64,000 bases of DNA from positions 62,001 through 126,000 of the forward strand of contig NZ_JAGEMK010000004.1 of assembly GCF_017565425.1 (NCBI RefSeq), read 5' to 3'. Origin of the DNA: Actinotalea soli (GTDB lineage: Bacteria; Actinomycetota; Actinomycetes; Actinomycetales; Cellulomonadaceae). This document shows positions 34,215 to 43,131 of this stretch, piece by piece. The notes beneath the pieces are model-generated. The model was not told the DNA's origin, searched no databases, and was given only the letters and a program-made list of their open reading frames with translations. The translations under genes and the position numbers were made by a program. The first letter of the stretch is position 1. Every line of letters begins with the position of its first letter.

Positions 34215-35084
34215 CTACCTCGGGGCCCGCGTCGCGGCGACCTCGGGGCTCAGGTCCTGGGTGCCGATGACCCGGAGGAGCGCGAGCTTCTCGGCGGCGT
34301 CGGTGCGAGGCGGGGCGGTGAGCACGAGCAGGCACTGGGACTGGTCCTCGGTGAACAGCGCCTGGCAGTCGAGCTCGATGGGCCCGGCCTGGGGGTGGAG
34401 CAGCACCTTGTGGTCCTCGAACCGGCGCCGCACCTCGTGACGCTGCCAGATCTCGGCGAACTCGGGGCTCTCACGCTCCAGGGCACGGACGATCTCCCCC
34501 GCCCGCGAGCGCGGCCCGAGCACCCCGTAGGCCACCCGCAGGGAGGACACCTGGGCCCGGGACTGGCGGTCACGGTCCTCGGGCGGGTAGATCCGCCTCG
34601 CTGCGTCGGGGTCGGTGAACCACCGGTACACCTCGCTGCGCGCCAGACCGCGGTACCCGGACCGGTCGCCCAGCAGGGCGACGGCCATGGTGTTCATCAC
34701 CAGCGTCTCTCCCAGCCAGGTCAGCACGAGGGCCGGGGTGTCCTCGAGCCGGTCCAGGACGCGCTGCAGGGCGGGGGCGACGAACCGGCCCCCTGCCTCG
34801 GGGCCGGGCGGGTTGCGGCCCGCGAGCCGGTAGAGATGGTCGCGTCCGTCGCCGTCGAGTCGCAGGGCGCGGGCGAGGGAGGCCAGCATCTGCTCGCTGG
34901 GCTGAGGGCCGCGCCGTTGCTCGAGGCGGGTGTAGTAGTCGGCGGACATGGCCGCGAGCTGGGCGACCTCCTCGCGCCGCAGCCCAGGGGCCCGACGGCG
35001 GGGCCCGGCCACCAGCCCGACGTCCTGCGGGCGCAGGGCCGCACGGCGTCGGCGGAGGAAGTCGGCGAGGGCAGGTCGGTCCAC
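34215..35084 (-). CDS. Xre/MmyB-type transcriptional regulator with ligand-binding domain
   Basis: 289 residues. N-terminal HTH_31 about 5-65 with LRREEVAQLAAMSADYYTRL and EQRRGPQPS, the hallmark of MmyB-like regulators; the C-terminal MmyB LBD (about 100-265) holds APALQRVLDRLEDTPALVL and NTMAVALLG. Structural work on the family found fatty-acid-like ligands. GTG start in a 123-bp divergent region with an SDR gene, the usual target of such regulators. Confidence 0.9.
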   Translation of the reverse strand: MDRPALADFLRRRRAALRPQDVGLVAGPRRRAPGLRREEVAQLAAMSADYYTRLEQRRGPQPSEQMLASLARALRLDGDGRDHLYRLAGRNPPGPEAGGRFVAPALQRVLDRLEDTPALVLTWLGETLVMNTMAVALLGDRSGYRGLARSEVYRWFTDPDAARRIYPPEDRDRQSRAQVSSLRVAYGVLGPRSRAGEIVRALERESPEFAEIWQRHEVRRRFEDHKVLLHPQAGPIELDCQALFTEDQSQCLLVLTAPPRTDAAEKLALLRVIGTQDLSPEVAATRAPR

Positions 35085-35207
35085 GTGGCCATCGTGCCTG
35101 GCGAGCGGGAGCAGGACCAGGTCCCGGGCGCTCCGGAGCCAGGGACCGCTGATCCCCCGATCACCGCTCCGCTCCCCTCCGCAGGCTGCCCGCACCACGG
35201 TGGTGCC

Positions 35208-35972
35208 ATGGACATCAACGACAGCACCGTCTTCATCCCCGGCGCGACCAGCGGGATCGGTCTCGCCCTGGCCCTGGCCCTGCACGACGCCGGCAGCACC
35301 GTGGTGGTCGGCGGGCGCCGCACCGAGCTCCTCGAGCAGATCGCCGCCGAGCACCCCGGCCTCGGCACCGTGCACGTGGACACCACCGACCCCGCGAGCA
35401 TCCAGGTCGCGGCCGAGGAGGTCATCGCCCGGTGGCCCGGTCTCGACACCCTCGTGACGATGGCCGGCGTGATGCAGGCCGAGGACTGGCACCACCCCGA
35501 CGGCTTCCTCGCGAGCGCCGAACGCACCATCACGACCAACGTGCTGGGCCCGGTGCGCCTGATCGCGGCCTTCCTCGAGCATCTCCGGTCCCGGCCTGCC
35601 GCGACGATCATGACCGTCTCCTCAGGGCTGGCCTTCGTCCCGCTCCGGGTCACCCCGAGCTACAACGCCAGCAAGGCAGCGATCCACATGCTCAGCGAGA
35701 GCCTGCGCCTGCAGCTCGCGGACACCGCGGTGCGGGTGGTCGAGCTGGTGCCGCCGAGCGTCCAGACGGACCTCATGCCCGGCCAGGCCACCAACGAGAA
35801 CGCCATGCCCCTCGCGGAGTTCATCGCCGAGGTGATGACCATCCTGCGCGAGCAGCCCGAGGCCCCCGAGGTGCTCGTCGAGCACGTGAAGCTCCTGCGC
35901 TTCGGCGAGGCCCGGGGTGACTACCCGCAGGTGGTCGCGGCGGTCAACGCGAGCGACCCGCACGGCAGGTAG
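35208..35972 (+). CDS. SDR-family oxidoreductase (DltE-like)
   Basis: 254 residues. NAD(P)-binding FIPGATSGIGLALALAL (about 9-25, variant TGxxxGIG), NNVLG-like TTNVLGPVRL, catalytic Ser in MTVSSGLAF and YNASKAA (Tyr/Lys). Short-chain dehydrogenase of unknown substrate, similar to DltE-type. It is divergent from the MmyB-type regulator and probably regulated by it. The ATG lacks a strong Shine-Dalgarno site. Confidence 0.9.
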   Translation: MDINDSTVFIPGATSGIGLALALALHDAGSTVVVGGRRTELLEQIAAEHPGLGTVHVDTTDPASIQVAAEEVIARWPGLDTLVTMAGVMQAEDWHHPDGFLASAERTITTNVLGPVRLIAAFLEHLRSRPAATIMTVSSGLAFVPLRVTPSYNASKAAIHMLSESLRLQLADTAVRVVELVPPSVQTDLMPGQATNENAMPLAEFIAEVMTILREQPEAPEVLVEHVKLLRFGEARGDYPQVVAAVNASDPHGR

Positions 35973-35990
35973 GCCGGCCCGGCGGGCGGG

Positions 35991-36584
35991 TCAGGGAGCA
36001 GACCCTGACCCGCCAGCGCCGAACCGCAGCCCGTCGACCACGAGGTCGAGCAGCCGGCGGACCTGGGCGTCCCACTGGTCGCCGTCGGGCACCAGCCAGA
36101 CGGCCGACATCGCGAGCACGACGTCCTCGGCACCGACGTCCGAGCGCACGGAGCCCTCCGCCCGGCATGCCTCGAGCAGCACGTCCAGGGCACCGACGAT
36201 GCGCTCACGGGTCTCGGCGAACAGCGGGGAGTCCGAGCCGACGGCGGCGCGGAGCGTCGCGGCGAGGCCACGCTTGGCCGCGGCGTACCGCACGAAGTGC
36301 CCCGCCCAGTCACGCAGGGCCTCGATCGCCGGGCGGTCACCGTCGAGCAGGAGGGGCGCCGCGTCGCAGAGCTCCTCGACCTCGTGCCGGTAGACGGCCT
36401 CCACGAGGACGTCCCGGTTCGGGAAGTGGCGGTAGAGGGTGCCGATCCCGACCTGGGCGCGCTCGGCGATCGTCTCGAGGGGCGTGTCGACGTCCTCGAG
36501 CAGCGCGGCGGTCGCCACCGCGAGCAGGCGGTCACGGTTGCGCTGGGCATCAGCACGCAGCGGCTTGATCGTGGCGGTCGGCAC
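35991..36584 (-). CDS. TetR-family regulator
   Basis: 197 residues. HTH TIAERAQVGIGTLYRHFPNR (about 38-57). The C-terminal region is the type found in TetR proteins of small-molecule responses (SbtR-like), with RAAVGSDSPLFAETRERI. GTG start after AGAGGAG. Divergent from a VOC protein across two identical-core palindromes. Confidence 0.9.
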   Translation of the reverse strand: MPTATIKPLRADAQRNRDRLLAVATAALLEDVDTPLETIAERAQVGIGTLYRHFPNRDVLVEAVYRHEVEELCDAAPLLLDGDRPAIEALRDWAGHFVRYAAAKRGLAATLRAAVGSDSPLFAETRERIVGALDVLLEACRAEGSVRSDVGAEDVVLAMSAVWLVPDGDQWDAQVRRLLDLVVDGLRFGAGGSGSAP

Positions 36585-36602
36585 AGCTCTCCTCTTGCTA
36601 AT

Positions 36603-36650
36603 CGGAGGAACCTCCGCTTAGTCTGTCGGTACGAAGCGGAGGCGCCTCCG
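36603..36650. promoter_or_regulatory. Double CGGAGG-NN-CCTCCG operator between tetR and VOC genes
   Basis: CGGAGGAACCTCCG (36603-36616) and CGGAGGCGCCTCCG (36637-36650) are two perfect 6-2-6 palindromes, 34 bp apart centre to centre. One sits 19 bp from the TetR start, the other about 67 bp from the VOC start. Strong candidate sites for the adjacent TetR protein. Confidence 0.82.
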
Positions 36651-36716
36651 TTCAGGCTACGCGGCTCGAGGGCCGAGGTCTACCCGAGGCACCGCCCCCT
36701 CCCCGAAGGAGTCCCC

Positions 36717-37148
36717 ATGACCACCACCGCCACCGCCCTCTCGCAGCACCGCGCCACCCGGCCCGCCGACCGCGCGTCCCGGACCACGACCTTCGCCGGC
36801 CTCGCGTACGACGCCTTCGACGCCCTGGCCGCCGCCCAGTTCTGGGCCGCCGCCCTGCGCGTGGACCTCTCCCCCGGCGCCAGCCCGGCCCGCGCCGAGC
36901 TCGTCACCGGGAGCACCGCGGGGATCCCTCCTCTGGTGTTCCGCCAGGTCACCGACGGCCGCACGCTGACCACGCCGCTGCACCTGCAGCTCACCACGAA
37001 CGACCTCGACGCCGAGTCCCGCCGGCTGCAGCAGCTCGGCGCCCGCCGGGTCGGCAGCGTGAACGACCACGGCCGGCGCTCGATGACCCTCATCGACCCC
37101 GAGGGCAACGCCTTCGACCTCGTCGACGGCGGAGGGCTCGGGCGGTAG
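36717..37148 (+). CDS. VOC-family (glyoxalase-like) protein
   Basis: 143 residues. A single glyoxalase-like unit pair: GLAYDAFDALAAAQFWAAAL at the start and RRSMTLIDPEGNAFDLV at the end, matching Glyoxalase_6-type VOC proteins. The first metal ligand His is not evident, so it may bind rather than transform its ligand. AAGGAG precedes the ATG. Probably the repressed target of the divergent TetR. Confidence 0.82.
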   Translation: MTTTATALSQHRATRPADRASRTTTFAGLAYDAFDALAAAQFWAAALRVDLSPGASPARAELVTGSTAGIPPLVFRQVTDGRTLTTPLHLQLTTNDLDAESRRLQQLGARRVGSVNDHGRRSMTLIDPEGNAFDLVDGGGLGR

Positions 37149-37188
37149 CCGGCGCCCTACCTGCGCCGACCACCGCCGCCCGCCGTCC

Positions 37189-37614
37189 TCAGGCGCCGTC
37201 GTACGCCGCCGCGACGTCGAGCACCCAGACCACGCCGAACCGGTCGCGCAGCATCCCGTAGAGCGGGGCCCAGCCGGCCGGGGCCAGCGGGACGATCACG
37301 GTGGAGCCGACGGCGAGGCGTTCCCAGCGCTCGGTGATCTCCTCGGCCGAGGCGCCGCGCACCGAGACGAAGTAGGCGTTCTGCCCAGGCTCCCAGGGCA
37401 TCGAGGACGGCACGTCGTAGGCCATGACGTGGAACCCGTCGGCCGAGACGACCTGGCCCCACATGACCTGGTCCGCCTCGGCGGGGTCCTGGACGGCGTG
37501 GGCATCGGCATAGGTGACGGCGGTGAGCTCGCCCCCGAAGACCGACTGGTAGAGCTCGAGGGCGGCACGGGCCTCGCCGCGCAGGTTGATGTGGGTGACG
37601 GTGCTGATGGACAT
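37189..37614 (-). CDS. PhnB-like VOC protein
   Basis: 141 residues. Starts with TVTHINLRGEARAALELYQS and ends DRFGVVWVLDVA, the layout of PhnB/3-demethylubiquinone-methyltransferase-like VOC proteins. Substrate unknown. The start 37614 follows GGAGAC; an upstream in-frame ATG would put the operator into the coding region. Divergent from a WYL regulator, the likely controller. Confidence 0.87.
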   Translation of the reverse strand: MSISTVTHINLRGEARAALELYQSVFGGELTAVTYADAHAVQDPAEADQVMWGQVVSADGFHVMAYDVPSSMPWEPGQNAYFVSVRGASAEEITERWERLAVGSTVIVPLAPAGWAPLYGMLRDRFGVVWVLDVAAAYDGA

Positions 37615-37681
37615 GGTGTCTCCTCCGAGAACGGGTGCGCCGCGCGGTCTGGCGATGCACCTGCACACTCACAGACCAACT

Positions 37682-37696
37682 GGACAGGATGTGTCC
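37682..37696. promoter_or_regulatory. Inverted repeat between PhnB-like and WYL regulator genes
   Basis: GGACA-GGATG-TGTCC in the 106-bp divergent gap, 25 bp before the WYL regulator GTG. Candidate operator for the WYL protein. Confidence 0.5.
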
Positions 37697-37720
37697 GGAT
37701 AGCACGGCACACTGGACGAC

Positions 37721-38719
37721 GTGCCCACCACCTCCTCCCGGCTCCTGACGCTCCTGTCCCTGCTGCAGGCGCGACGGGACTGGCCGGCGACCGTGCTGGC
37801 CGACCGCCTCGAGGTCAGCGACCGCACGGTGCGTCGCGACGTCGACCGCCTGCGCGAGATGGGGTACCCGGTCACCAGCACCCGAGGGCGCGAGGGCGGG
37901 TACCGGCTCGAGGCCGGTGCCACCCTGCCGCCCCTGCTCTTCGACGACGAGCAGGCCGTGGCCCTCGCCGTCGCGCTCCGGACCGCGGCAGGGACGGGCG
38001 CGGACGTGGAGGAGGCCGCGACCCGCGCGCTGGCCACGGTCCGCCAGCTCCTGCCCGCCAGGCTGCGGCACCGTGTCGACGCCCTCGACGTCCGGGCGGT
38101 GCCCGGTGCGGCCGTCGCCGACCCGGTGGACCCGGACGTCCTGACGGCGGTGAGCGCCGCGATCCGCGCGCACGAGGTGCTCCGCTTCGACTACCGCAGC
38201 CCCGGCGGCCAGCGGGCCGAGTCCCGCGGGCCCCGTCGCGCCGAGCCCCACCACCTGGTCACCCGCGCCGGCCACTGGTACCTCGTGGCCTGGGACCTGG
38301 ACGTGGACGACTGGCGCACCTTCCGCCTCGACCGGCTCGATCCACGCACCCCGGGTGGCGCGCGCTTCTCGCGGCGCGAGGTGCCCGGGGGCGACGTCGT
38401 GGACTTCGTCACCGGGAGGTGGCGCGGGGCGACCGCCCCGTCGACCGGGCCGGGAGCGTGGCCCTGCGAGGGCGAGGTGATCCTGCACGCCCCCCTCCGC
38501 GACGTGGTGCCCTACGCGTACGACGGCGTGGTCGAGGACCTGGGCGACGGACGCTGCCGGGTGGTGCTGGGCGCCTGGTCCTGGGTGGGGCTCGCGGCGA
38601 CCCTGGGAAGGTTCGACGTCGAGATCGAGGTGATCGGCCCTGCGGAGCTCACGAGGGCGTTCGGTGAGCTGGCCGGGCGTCTCGCACGCGCAGCCGCCAG
38701 CGCCGGCGGCGTGGGCTAG
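37721..38719 (+). CDS. WYL-domain transcriptional regulator (YafY-type)
   Basis: 332 residues. N-terminal HTH_11 (about 5-55: LADRLEVSDRTVRRDVDRL), then the WYL domain (about 145-215) with LRFDYRSPGG and GHWYLVAWDLD, then the WCX extension. WYL domains bind nucleic acids or small ligands and are common local regulators. GTG start; CACACT eight bases upstream suggests a leaderless message. The 3' end overlaps the antiporter gene by four bases. Confidence 0.92.
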   Translation: MPTTSSRLLTLLSLLQARRDWPATVLADRLEVSDRTVRRDVDRLREMGYPVTSTRGREGGYRLEAGATLPPLLFDDEQAVALAVALRTAAGTGADVEEAATRALATVRQLLPARLRHRVDALDVRAVPGAAVADPVDPDVLTAVSAAIRAHEVLRFDYRSPGGQRAESRGPRRAEPHHLVTRAGHWYLVAWDLDVDDWRTFRLDRLDPRTPGGARFSRREVPGGDVVDFVTGRWRGATAPSTGPGAWPCEGEVILHAPLRDVVPYAYDGVVEDLGDGRCRVVLGAWSWVGLAATLGRFDVEIEVIGPAELTRAFGELAGRLARAAASAGGVG

Positions 38720-40347
38720 GCCCCAGGAGACTCAGCCTCGGGGCCGTGCGACGGACCCCGGTCGGCCGTGCCCAGCAGCAGCTCCGCCGCGTGATCGGCG
38801 AGGGCGGTGCCCGCTGAGCCGTAGAGGTGGAAGACGGCGTCAGCCCCGTGCCGCCTCAGCTCGGCGACGTCGTCGTCGTACCGGGCCACGGCGGCGACCG
38901 TCCCTGTGAAGCCTGCCGCCTGGAGGCGGTTGAGGGCGATGAGGTTCGCGTTGTGGAACGGCATGGCGAGCACCGCCACCTTGATCTGCCCGGCGCGCTC
39001 GACCCGGTCCCAGAACTCGACGTCGGTGGCGTCCGCGCGGAGGACCTCGAACCGATCAGCCCCGAGCTCGGCCACCCGCACCGCGTCGTGCTCGACGCCG
39101 AGGACGGACAGGCCGTACCTGTCTCGCAGCTGGGAGTAGGTGGCCGCGCCGATCCGACCGAGCCTGATGACCAAGGCGTCGGCCCTGCCGACGTCGACGA
39201 GCCTGTCGTCGGGGTGGAGCTGCTGGGTGCTGTGGTGCGGGAGCAGCGGGACCATCCTGGTGGCGAGCTCGACGCCGCGGCGGTTGAGCAGGGCCGAGAC
39301 CGCGAAGCTGATCGCCACGGCGAGAGAGATCACGACCACCCACCGTGCGTCGAGGAGGCCGGCCGAGGCCCCGACCACCGCGACGATGATCCCGAACTCG
39401 GAGAAGTTCGCCAGGACGAGCCCCGCGAGGAAGGCCGTGCGGCGCCGCAGCCTCATCACCCAGAGGAGCACCGCGTAGAAGGCGACCTGGAAGGGCAGCA
39501 CGGCCAGCAGCGCCACAGCAAGGCGGGCCTCCTCGAGCCCGGGGCGCCCGTGCAGACCGATCTCGAGGAAGAACGCGACGAGCATGAGGTCCTTGAACGT
39601 CATCAGGGACCGGTAGAGCTCGGAGGAGCTGGGGTGCTTGGCGAGGAGCGCACCCATGACGAGGGCACGGAGCTCGCCGTTCACGCCGAAGGCCTCGAAG
39701 ACGCCCCACCCGAGGGCGACAGCGACCGTCACCCCGAACAGGGCCTGCAGCTCGCCGTGCCCGATCCGGTCCCAGATGCGGTGCAGCGGCCAGGCGGCGG
39801 GGATCACGAGGACCAGGAGCAGCGCCCACGGGCTCGGCACGTGACCGCCCGCGGCAGCCATGAACGCGACGGCGGCGACGTCTTGGAGCACGAGCAGCCC
39901 GACGGCGATGCGCCCGTACAGAGAGGTCGCGTCGGAGCGGTCCTCGAGCACCTTGACGACGAACACCGTCGAGGAGAACGAGAGGGCGAACCCGACGAGC
40001 GCCAGGGCACCGAAGGACTCCCCGGCGACCAGGGGGACACCGATCACGACGAGCAGTCCGAGGAATCCGAGCCCGACGGCGGTCGAGAGCGCCATGTGGA
40101 CGCTCGCGGTGAGCCAGATCTCGCGGCGCAGCAAGGTCCGCGCGTCGAACTTGAGCCCGATCGTGAAGAGCAGGAGCACCACGCCGATCTCGGCGATCTG
40201 CTCGAGGCCGGCGGGGGCGGGAGAGTCCAGGGCACCCAGCGCGAACCCCGCTGCGAGATACCCCACGAGGGGAGGGAGCCGGATCGCCGAGGCGAGCAGA
40301 CCCCCGACGACTGCGGCCGCGAGGTACAACGCGAGCTCCATGCGCAT
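38716..40347 (-). CDS. CPA2-type cation/proton antiporter with TrkA_N domain (KefB/YbaL-like)
   Basis: 543 residues. Residues 1-370 carry 11-12 membrane helices of the Na_H_exchanger fold (GYLAAGFALGAL, LFTIGLKFDARTLLRREIWL, FALSFSSTVFVVKVLEDR). Residues about 395-510 are a TrkA_N/RCK nucleotide-binding domain (VIRLGRIGAATYSQL, VLGVEHDAVRVAEL). Relatives exchange K+ or Na+ for H+ and are gated by NAD(H) or glutathione adducts. ATG 40347 chosen; the second ATG two codons later is also possible. Confidence 0.93.
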   Translation of the reverse strand: MRMELALYLAAAVVGGLLASAIRLPPLVGYLAAGFALGALDSPAPAGLEQIAEIGVVLLLFTIGLKFDARTLLRREIWLTASVHMALSTAVGLGFLGLLVVIGVPLVAGESFGALALVGFALSFSSTVFVVKVLEDRSDATSLYGRIAVGLLVLQDVAAVAFMAAAGGHVPSPWALLLVLVIPAAWPLHRIWDRIGHGELQALFGVTVAVALGWGVFEAFGVNGELRALVMGALLAKHPSSSELYRSLMTFKDLMLVAFFLEIGLHGRPGLEEARLAVALLAVLPFQVAFYAVLLWVMRLRRRTAFLAGLVLANFSEFGIIVAVVGASAGLLDARWVVVISLAVAISFAVSALLNRRGVELATRMVPLLPHHSTQQLHPDDRLVDVGRADALVIRLGRIGAATYSQLRDRYGLSVLGVEHDAVRVAELGADRFEVLRADATDVEFWDRVERAGQIKVAVLAMPFHNANLIALNRLQAAGFTGTVAAVARYDDDVAELRRHGADAVFHLYGSAGTALADHAAELLLGTADRGPSHGPEAESPGA

Positions 40348-40465
40348 GCCGCCACGGTGTGGCCGTCGTCGGTCAGGGCTTCGCCCCTGCCCAGGGCACG
40401 ACCGTAGGTCAAGGATCGCGATGGCCGCATCGTCGACGGCCGGGCCCGAGATGCGGCTAGACACT

Positions 40466-40488
40466 ATACGTAGACGTATGCATATACT
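40466..40488 (+). promoter_or_regulatory. Promoter and operator of the EXLDI-ABC operon
   Basis: A good -10 box TATACT (40483-40488) directly follows the inverted repeat ATACG-TAGA-CGTAT (40466-40479), which would occupy the -10/-35 spacer and block polymerase when bound. The stretch is sharply AT-rich. Start codon at 40513. Confidence 0.65.
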
Positions 40489-40512
40489 CGGTGCCATGCC
40501 TACGATGGCCTC

Positions 40513-41031
40513 ATGCCGAACAAGACGATCTACGTCTCCGACGCCGACCTGCCCGTCTTCCAGCGCGCGCAGGAGCTCACCGGCGGCAACCTCTCCGCGG
40601 CCATCACCAAGGCGTTGCACCGGCTCGTCGAGGTCGAGGAGGGGCGCCTCGCGGGCTTCGACGAGATCACCGTCGGCGTGGGCCCCGGTGCCAAGAAGCT
40701 GCAGCGCTTCCAGGGGGTGCAGCTGGCGGAGTGGTCCCGGTCCACCAGCTACGGCAACGAGGAGCACCGGGTCTACCGCACCCGCACCGGCCGCTACGCC
40801 CTGCACGTCACCCACCCCCCGGAGTGGGTCCACACGGCCGGCAAGGACGGAGACCTGACCGGCTGGCGCAAGCACCTCAGCAGCGAGCAGCAGTGGGGCA
40901 CGACGAGCACGTCGGCGACCCTCAGCGTCTTCGAGAGCTTCGACGAGCTGCGCGCGGCCGTCCCCGCCGAGCTGGCCGCCCTGGTGGAGCCCTACACCAC
41001 CGAACCCGAGGTCGAGGACCTCGACATCTGA
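40513..41031 (+). CDS. EXLDI family protein
   Basis: 172 residues. N-terminal ribbon-helix-helix-like start (KTIYVSDADLPVFQRAQELT) and the name-giving C-terminal end EDLDI. The family (TIGR04342) is found beside DrrAB-type ABC exporters; the N-terminal part suggests DNA binding and control of the operon (inference), which fits the operator just upstream. It is followed after 48 nt by the ATPase gene. Confidence 0.88.
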   Translation: MPNKTIYVSDADLPVFQRAQELTGGNLSAAITKALHRLVEVEEGRLAGFDEITVGVGPGAKKLQRFQGVQLAEWSRSTSYGNEEHRVYRTRTGRYALHVTHPPEWVHTAGKDGDLTGWRKHLSSEQQWGTTSTSATLSVFESFDELRAAVPAELAALVEPYTTEPEVEDLDI

Positions 41032-41079
41032 CGCTCCCCGCATCGCCGGGAGCCCCCGGCACTGCCCAGAGGAGTCAGC

Positions 41080-41865
41080 ATGCCCACCACCCCTGCCCCC
41101 GCGATCGAGGTCGCCGGGCTCCACAAGCGGTACGGCGACCAGACCGTGCTCGACGCGCTGGACCTCACCGTCCCCGTCGGCACCGTCACCGCCCTGCTCG
41201 GCCCCAACGGCGCCGGCAAGACGACCACCGTCTCGATCCTGTCCACCCTGATCCCGGCCGACGGCGGCACCGCCCGCGTGCTGGGCCACGACGTCGCCCG
41301 TGAGCCCCAGGCCGTGCGGCGGCTGATCGGCGTGACCGGTCAGCTCTCGGCCGTCGACCCGCTGCTCACCACGGTCGAGAACCTGCGTCTCATGGCCGAC
41401 CTGCTCCACCTCCCTCGCCTCGAGGGCCGACGTCGCGTCACCGATCTTCTCGAGCGCTTCGGCCTGACCGACGCAGCACGCAAGCAGGGGCAGCAGCTCT
41501 CGGGGGGGATGCAGCGCAAGCTCGACCTGGCCATGACCCTCGTCGGCGGACCGCAGGTGGTCTTCCTCGACGAGCCCACCACCGGTCTGGACCCGCGGGC
41601 CCGACGCGACCTCTGGGACCAGGTCCGCACCCTCGTCGCGGGTGGCACCTCGGTGCTGCTGACCACCCAGTACATGGAGGAGGCCGACCAGCTCGCCGAC
41701 CACGTCGCGGTGCTGCACGAGGGCCGTCTGGTCGCCCACGACACCCCGACCGGCCTCAAGGCCACCCATGACGCCGGCTCCCTCGACGACGTCTTCCTCG
41801 CCCTGACCGACCCTGACCGGGCCGGCTCCGCCCGCGCCGGGCACGACTCGACGGAGGTGGCGTGA
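41080..41865 (+). CDS. ABC exporter ATP-binding protein (DrrA-like)
   Basis: 261 residues. Walker A LLGPNGAGKTTTVSIL (about 45-60), Q-loop VTGQLSAVD, signature LSGGMQRKLDLAM, Walker B VVFLDEPTTGLDPRARRDLW, switch His replaced by Gln (LTTQYMEEADQLAD), as is usual for the DrrA branch. Energises the DrrB-like permease; family members export daunorubicin or other hydrophobic drugs. GGAG precedes the ATG. Confidence 0.94.
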   Translation: MPTTPAPAIEVAGLHKRYGDQTVLDALDLTVPVGTVTALLGPNGAGKTTTVSILSTLIPADGGTARVLGHDVAREPQAVRRLIGVTGQLSAVDPLLTTVENLRLMADLLHLPRLEGRRRVTDLLERFGLTDAARKQGQQLSGGMQRKLDLAMTLVGGPQVVFLDEPTTGLDPRARRDLWDQVRTLVAGGTSVLLTTQYMEEADQLADHVAVLHEGRLVAHDTPTGLKATHDAGSLDDVFLALTDPDRAGSARAGHDSTEVA

Positions 41866-42719
41866 TGACCGCCGCAGCTGCTCCTGCTCCCCCGCTCACC
41901 CGGACCGCGCCGTCGGGGTTCGGCGGGGCCACGCACGACCTGGTCACGATGACGCGACGCAGCCTGCTGCGGATCCTGCGCAACCCGTCCATGACGGTGC
42001 TCCTGGTCGGCACCCCGGTGGTCCTGCTCCTGCTGTTCGTCTACGTGTTCGGCGGAGCCTTCGGGGCTGGCGTCGCACCCGGCATCACCCCCGGGGCTGC
42101 CGGCCGCGAGGTCTACCTGGACTACATCACCCCCGCGGTGCTGATCCTGACCGCCGCGAGCATCGCCCAGGCCACCGCGATCGGCGTCGCGATGGACATG
42201 ACCGGCGGGATCGTCACCCGGCTGCGGACCATGCCGGTCGCCTCCGTGGCCGTGCACGGCGGGCACGTGGTCGGCGCCGTGGTGCAGACCCTCCTGGCCA
42301 CGGCCGTGGTGCTCGGGGTGGCCGTGCTGCTCGGGTACCGGCCCGGCGCGAACCTCCTTGGGTGGCTCGGGCTCGCAGGCGTCTTCAGCCTCGTGGCCCT
42401 GACCCTCACGTGGCTGTCCGTGGCGATGGGCGCAGCCGCGCCGAGCGTCGAGACCGCCTCCAACACCCCGATGATCCTCATGCTGCTGCCGTTCTTCGGC
42501 AGCGGGTTCGTCCCGGTGGAGACCATGCCCACCGCAGTCCGCGTGTTCGCCGAGCACCAGCCCTTCACCCCGATCATCGAGGTGGTGCGCGGGCTCCTCG
42601 CGGGAACGACGGTGCCGACCACGACGGCGTGGACGGCCCTCGCCTGGTGCGTCGGGCTCACGGTGCTGGGGTGGCTGTGGGCCCGGGCCTCCTACCGCAA
42701 GCCACGGGTCACTCGTTGA
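41865..42719 (+). CDS. ABC exporter permease (DrrB-like, ABC2 type)
   Basis: 284 residues with six membrane helices. ABC2 family features: SLLRILRNPSMTVLLVGTPV at the start, GITPGAAGREVYLDYITPAV before helix 2, and the NTPMILMLLPFFGSGFVPVE segment. Start by ATG (TGATG junction) is preferred over the GTG one codon earlier because of spacing to GGAGG. Its last 11 bp overlap the convergent arr gene. Confidence 0.92.
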   Translation: MTAAAAPAPPLTRTAPSGFGGATHDLVTMTRRSLLRILRNPSMTVLLVGTPVVLLLLFVYVFGGAFGAGVAPGITPGAAGREVYLDYITPAVLILTAASIAQATAIGVAMDMTGGIVTRLRTMPVASVAVHGGHVVGAVVQTLLATAVVLGVAVLLGYRPGANLLGWLGLAGVFSLVALTLTWLSVAMGAAAPSVETASNTPMILMLLPFFGSGFVPVETMPTAVRVFAEHQPFTPIIEVVRGLLAGTTVPTTTAWTALAWCVGLTVLGWLWARASYRKPRVTR

Positions 42720-43131
42720 TCGCCTCGACGCCCTCCTGCCGAAGCTTCTCCAGGTGGTCCAGCATCCCCTGGAGGACCTCGGGCGGGTGCCCCTCCCAGT
42801 CGAGGACCTCCTCGAGCACCCGCAGCGGCTCGCGGGTGCGGTAGGAGCGGGTGGGGTTGCCCACGAACCTCGTGTTCGTCAGGTTGGGGTCGTCCTCGAG
42901 GGCGCCGGTGGGTTCGACGAGGTAGATCCGACCGGGCCCCTCGCCGACCGCGAGCTCGGCTCCCCAGATGGCCGCGTCCATCGTGGCCGTGAGGTACACG
43001 AAGGTCGCGGAGCGACGTGCCCCGAAGTTCGAGCTGCGTCCCGGCTCGATCAGGTCACCGGTGCTCAGCGCCGCTTTGGTGCCGTGGAAGAAGGGCCCCG
43101 GGTCGTCGACCGAGGAGGCCGCCGTGCTCAT
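42709..43131 (-). CDS. arr: NAD+--rifampin ADP-ribosyltransferase (Arr)
   Basis: 140 residues, the normal Arr length. Contains the core FFHGTKAALSTGDLIEPG (about 14-31), GARRSATFVYLTATMDAAIW, RIYLVEPTG and TRFVGNPTRSYRTREPL. The enzyme transfers ADP-ribose from NAD+ to the C23 hydroxyl of rifamycins and inactivates them; this is a widespread chromosomal resistance gene in actinobacteria. Its start overlaps the methyltransferase stop (ATGA), so the two are coupled. Confidence 0.95.
   Translation of the reverse strand: MSTAASSVDDPGPFFHGTKAALSTGDLIEPGRSSNFGARRSATFVYLTATMDAAIWGAELAVGEGPGRIYLVEPTGALEDDPNLTNTRFVGNPTRSYRTREPLRVLEEVLDWEGHPPEVLQGMLDHLEKLRQEGVEAINE

Noticed and set aside
40348-41844. 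Minus-strand frame extending the antiporter upstream to 41844
   Set aside because: The extra part lies opposite the EXLDI and DrrA-like genes and reads as low-complexity Gly/Arg/Gln; the membrane domain of the antiporter begins at 40347.
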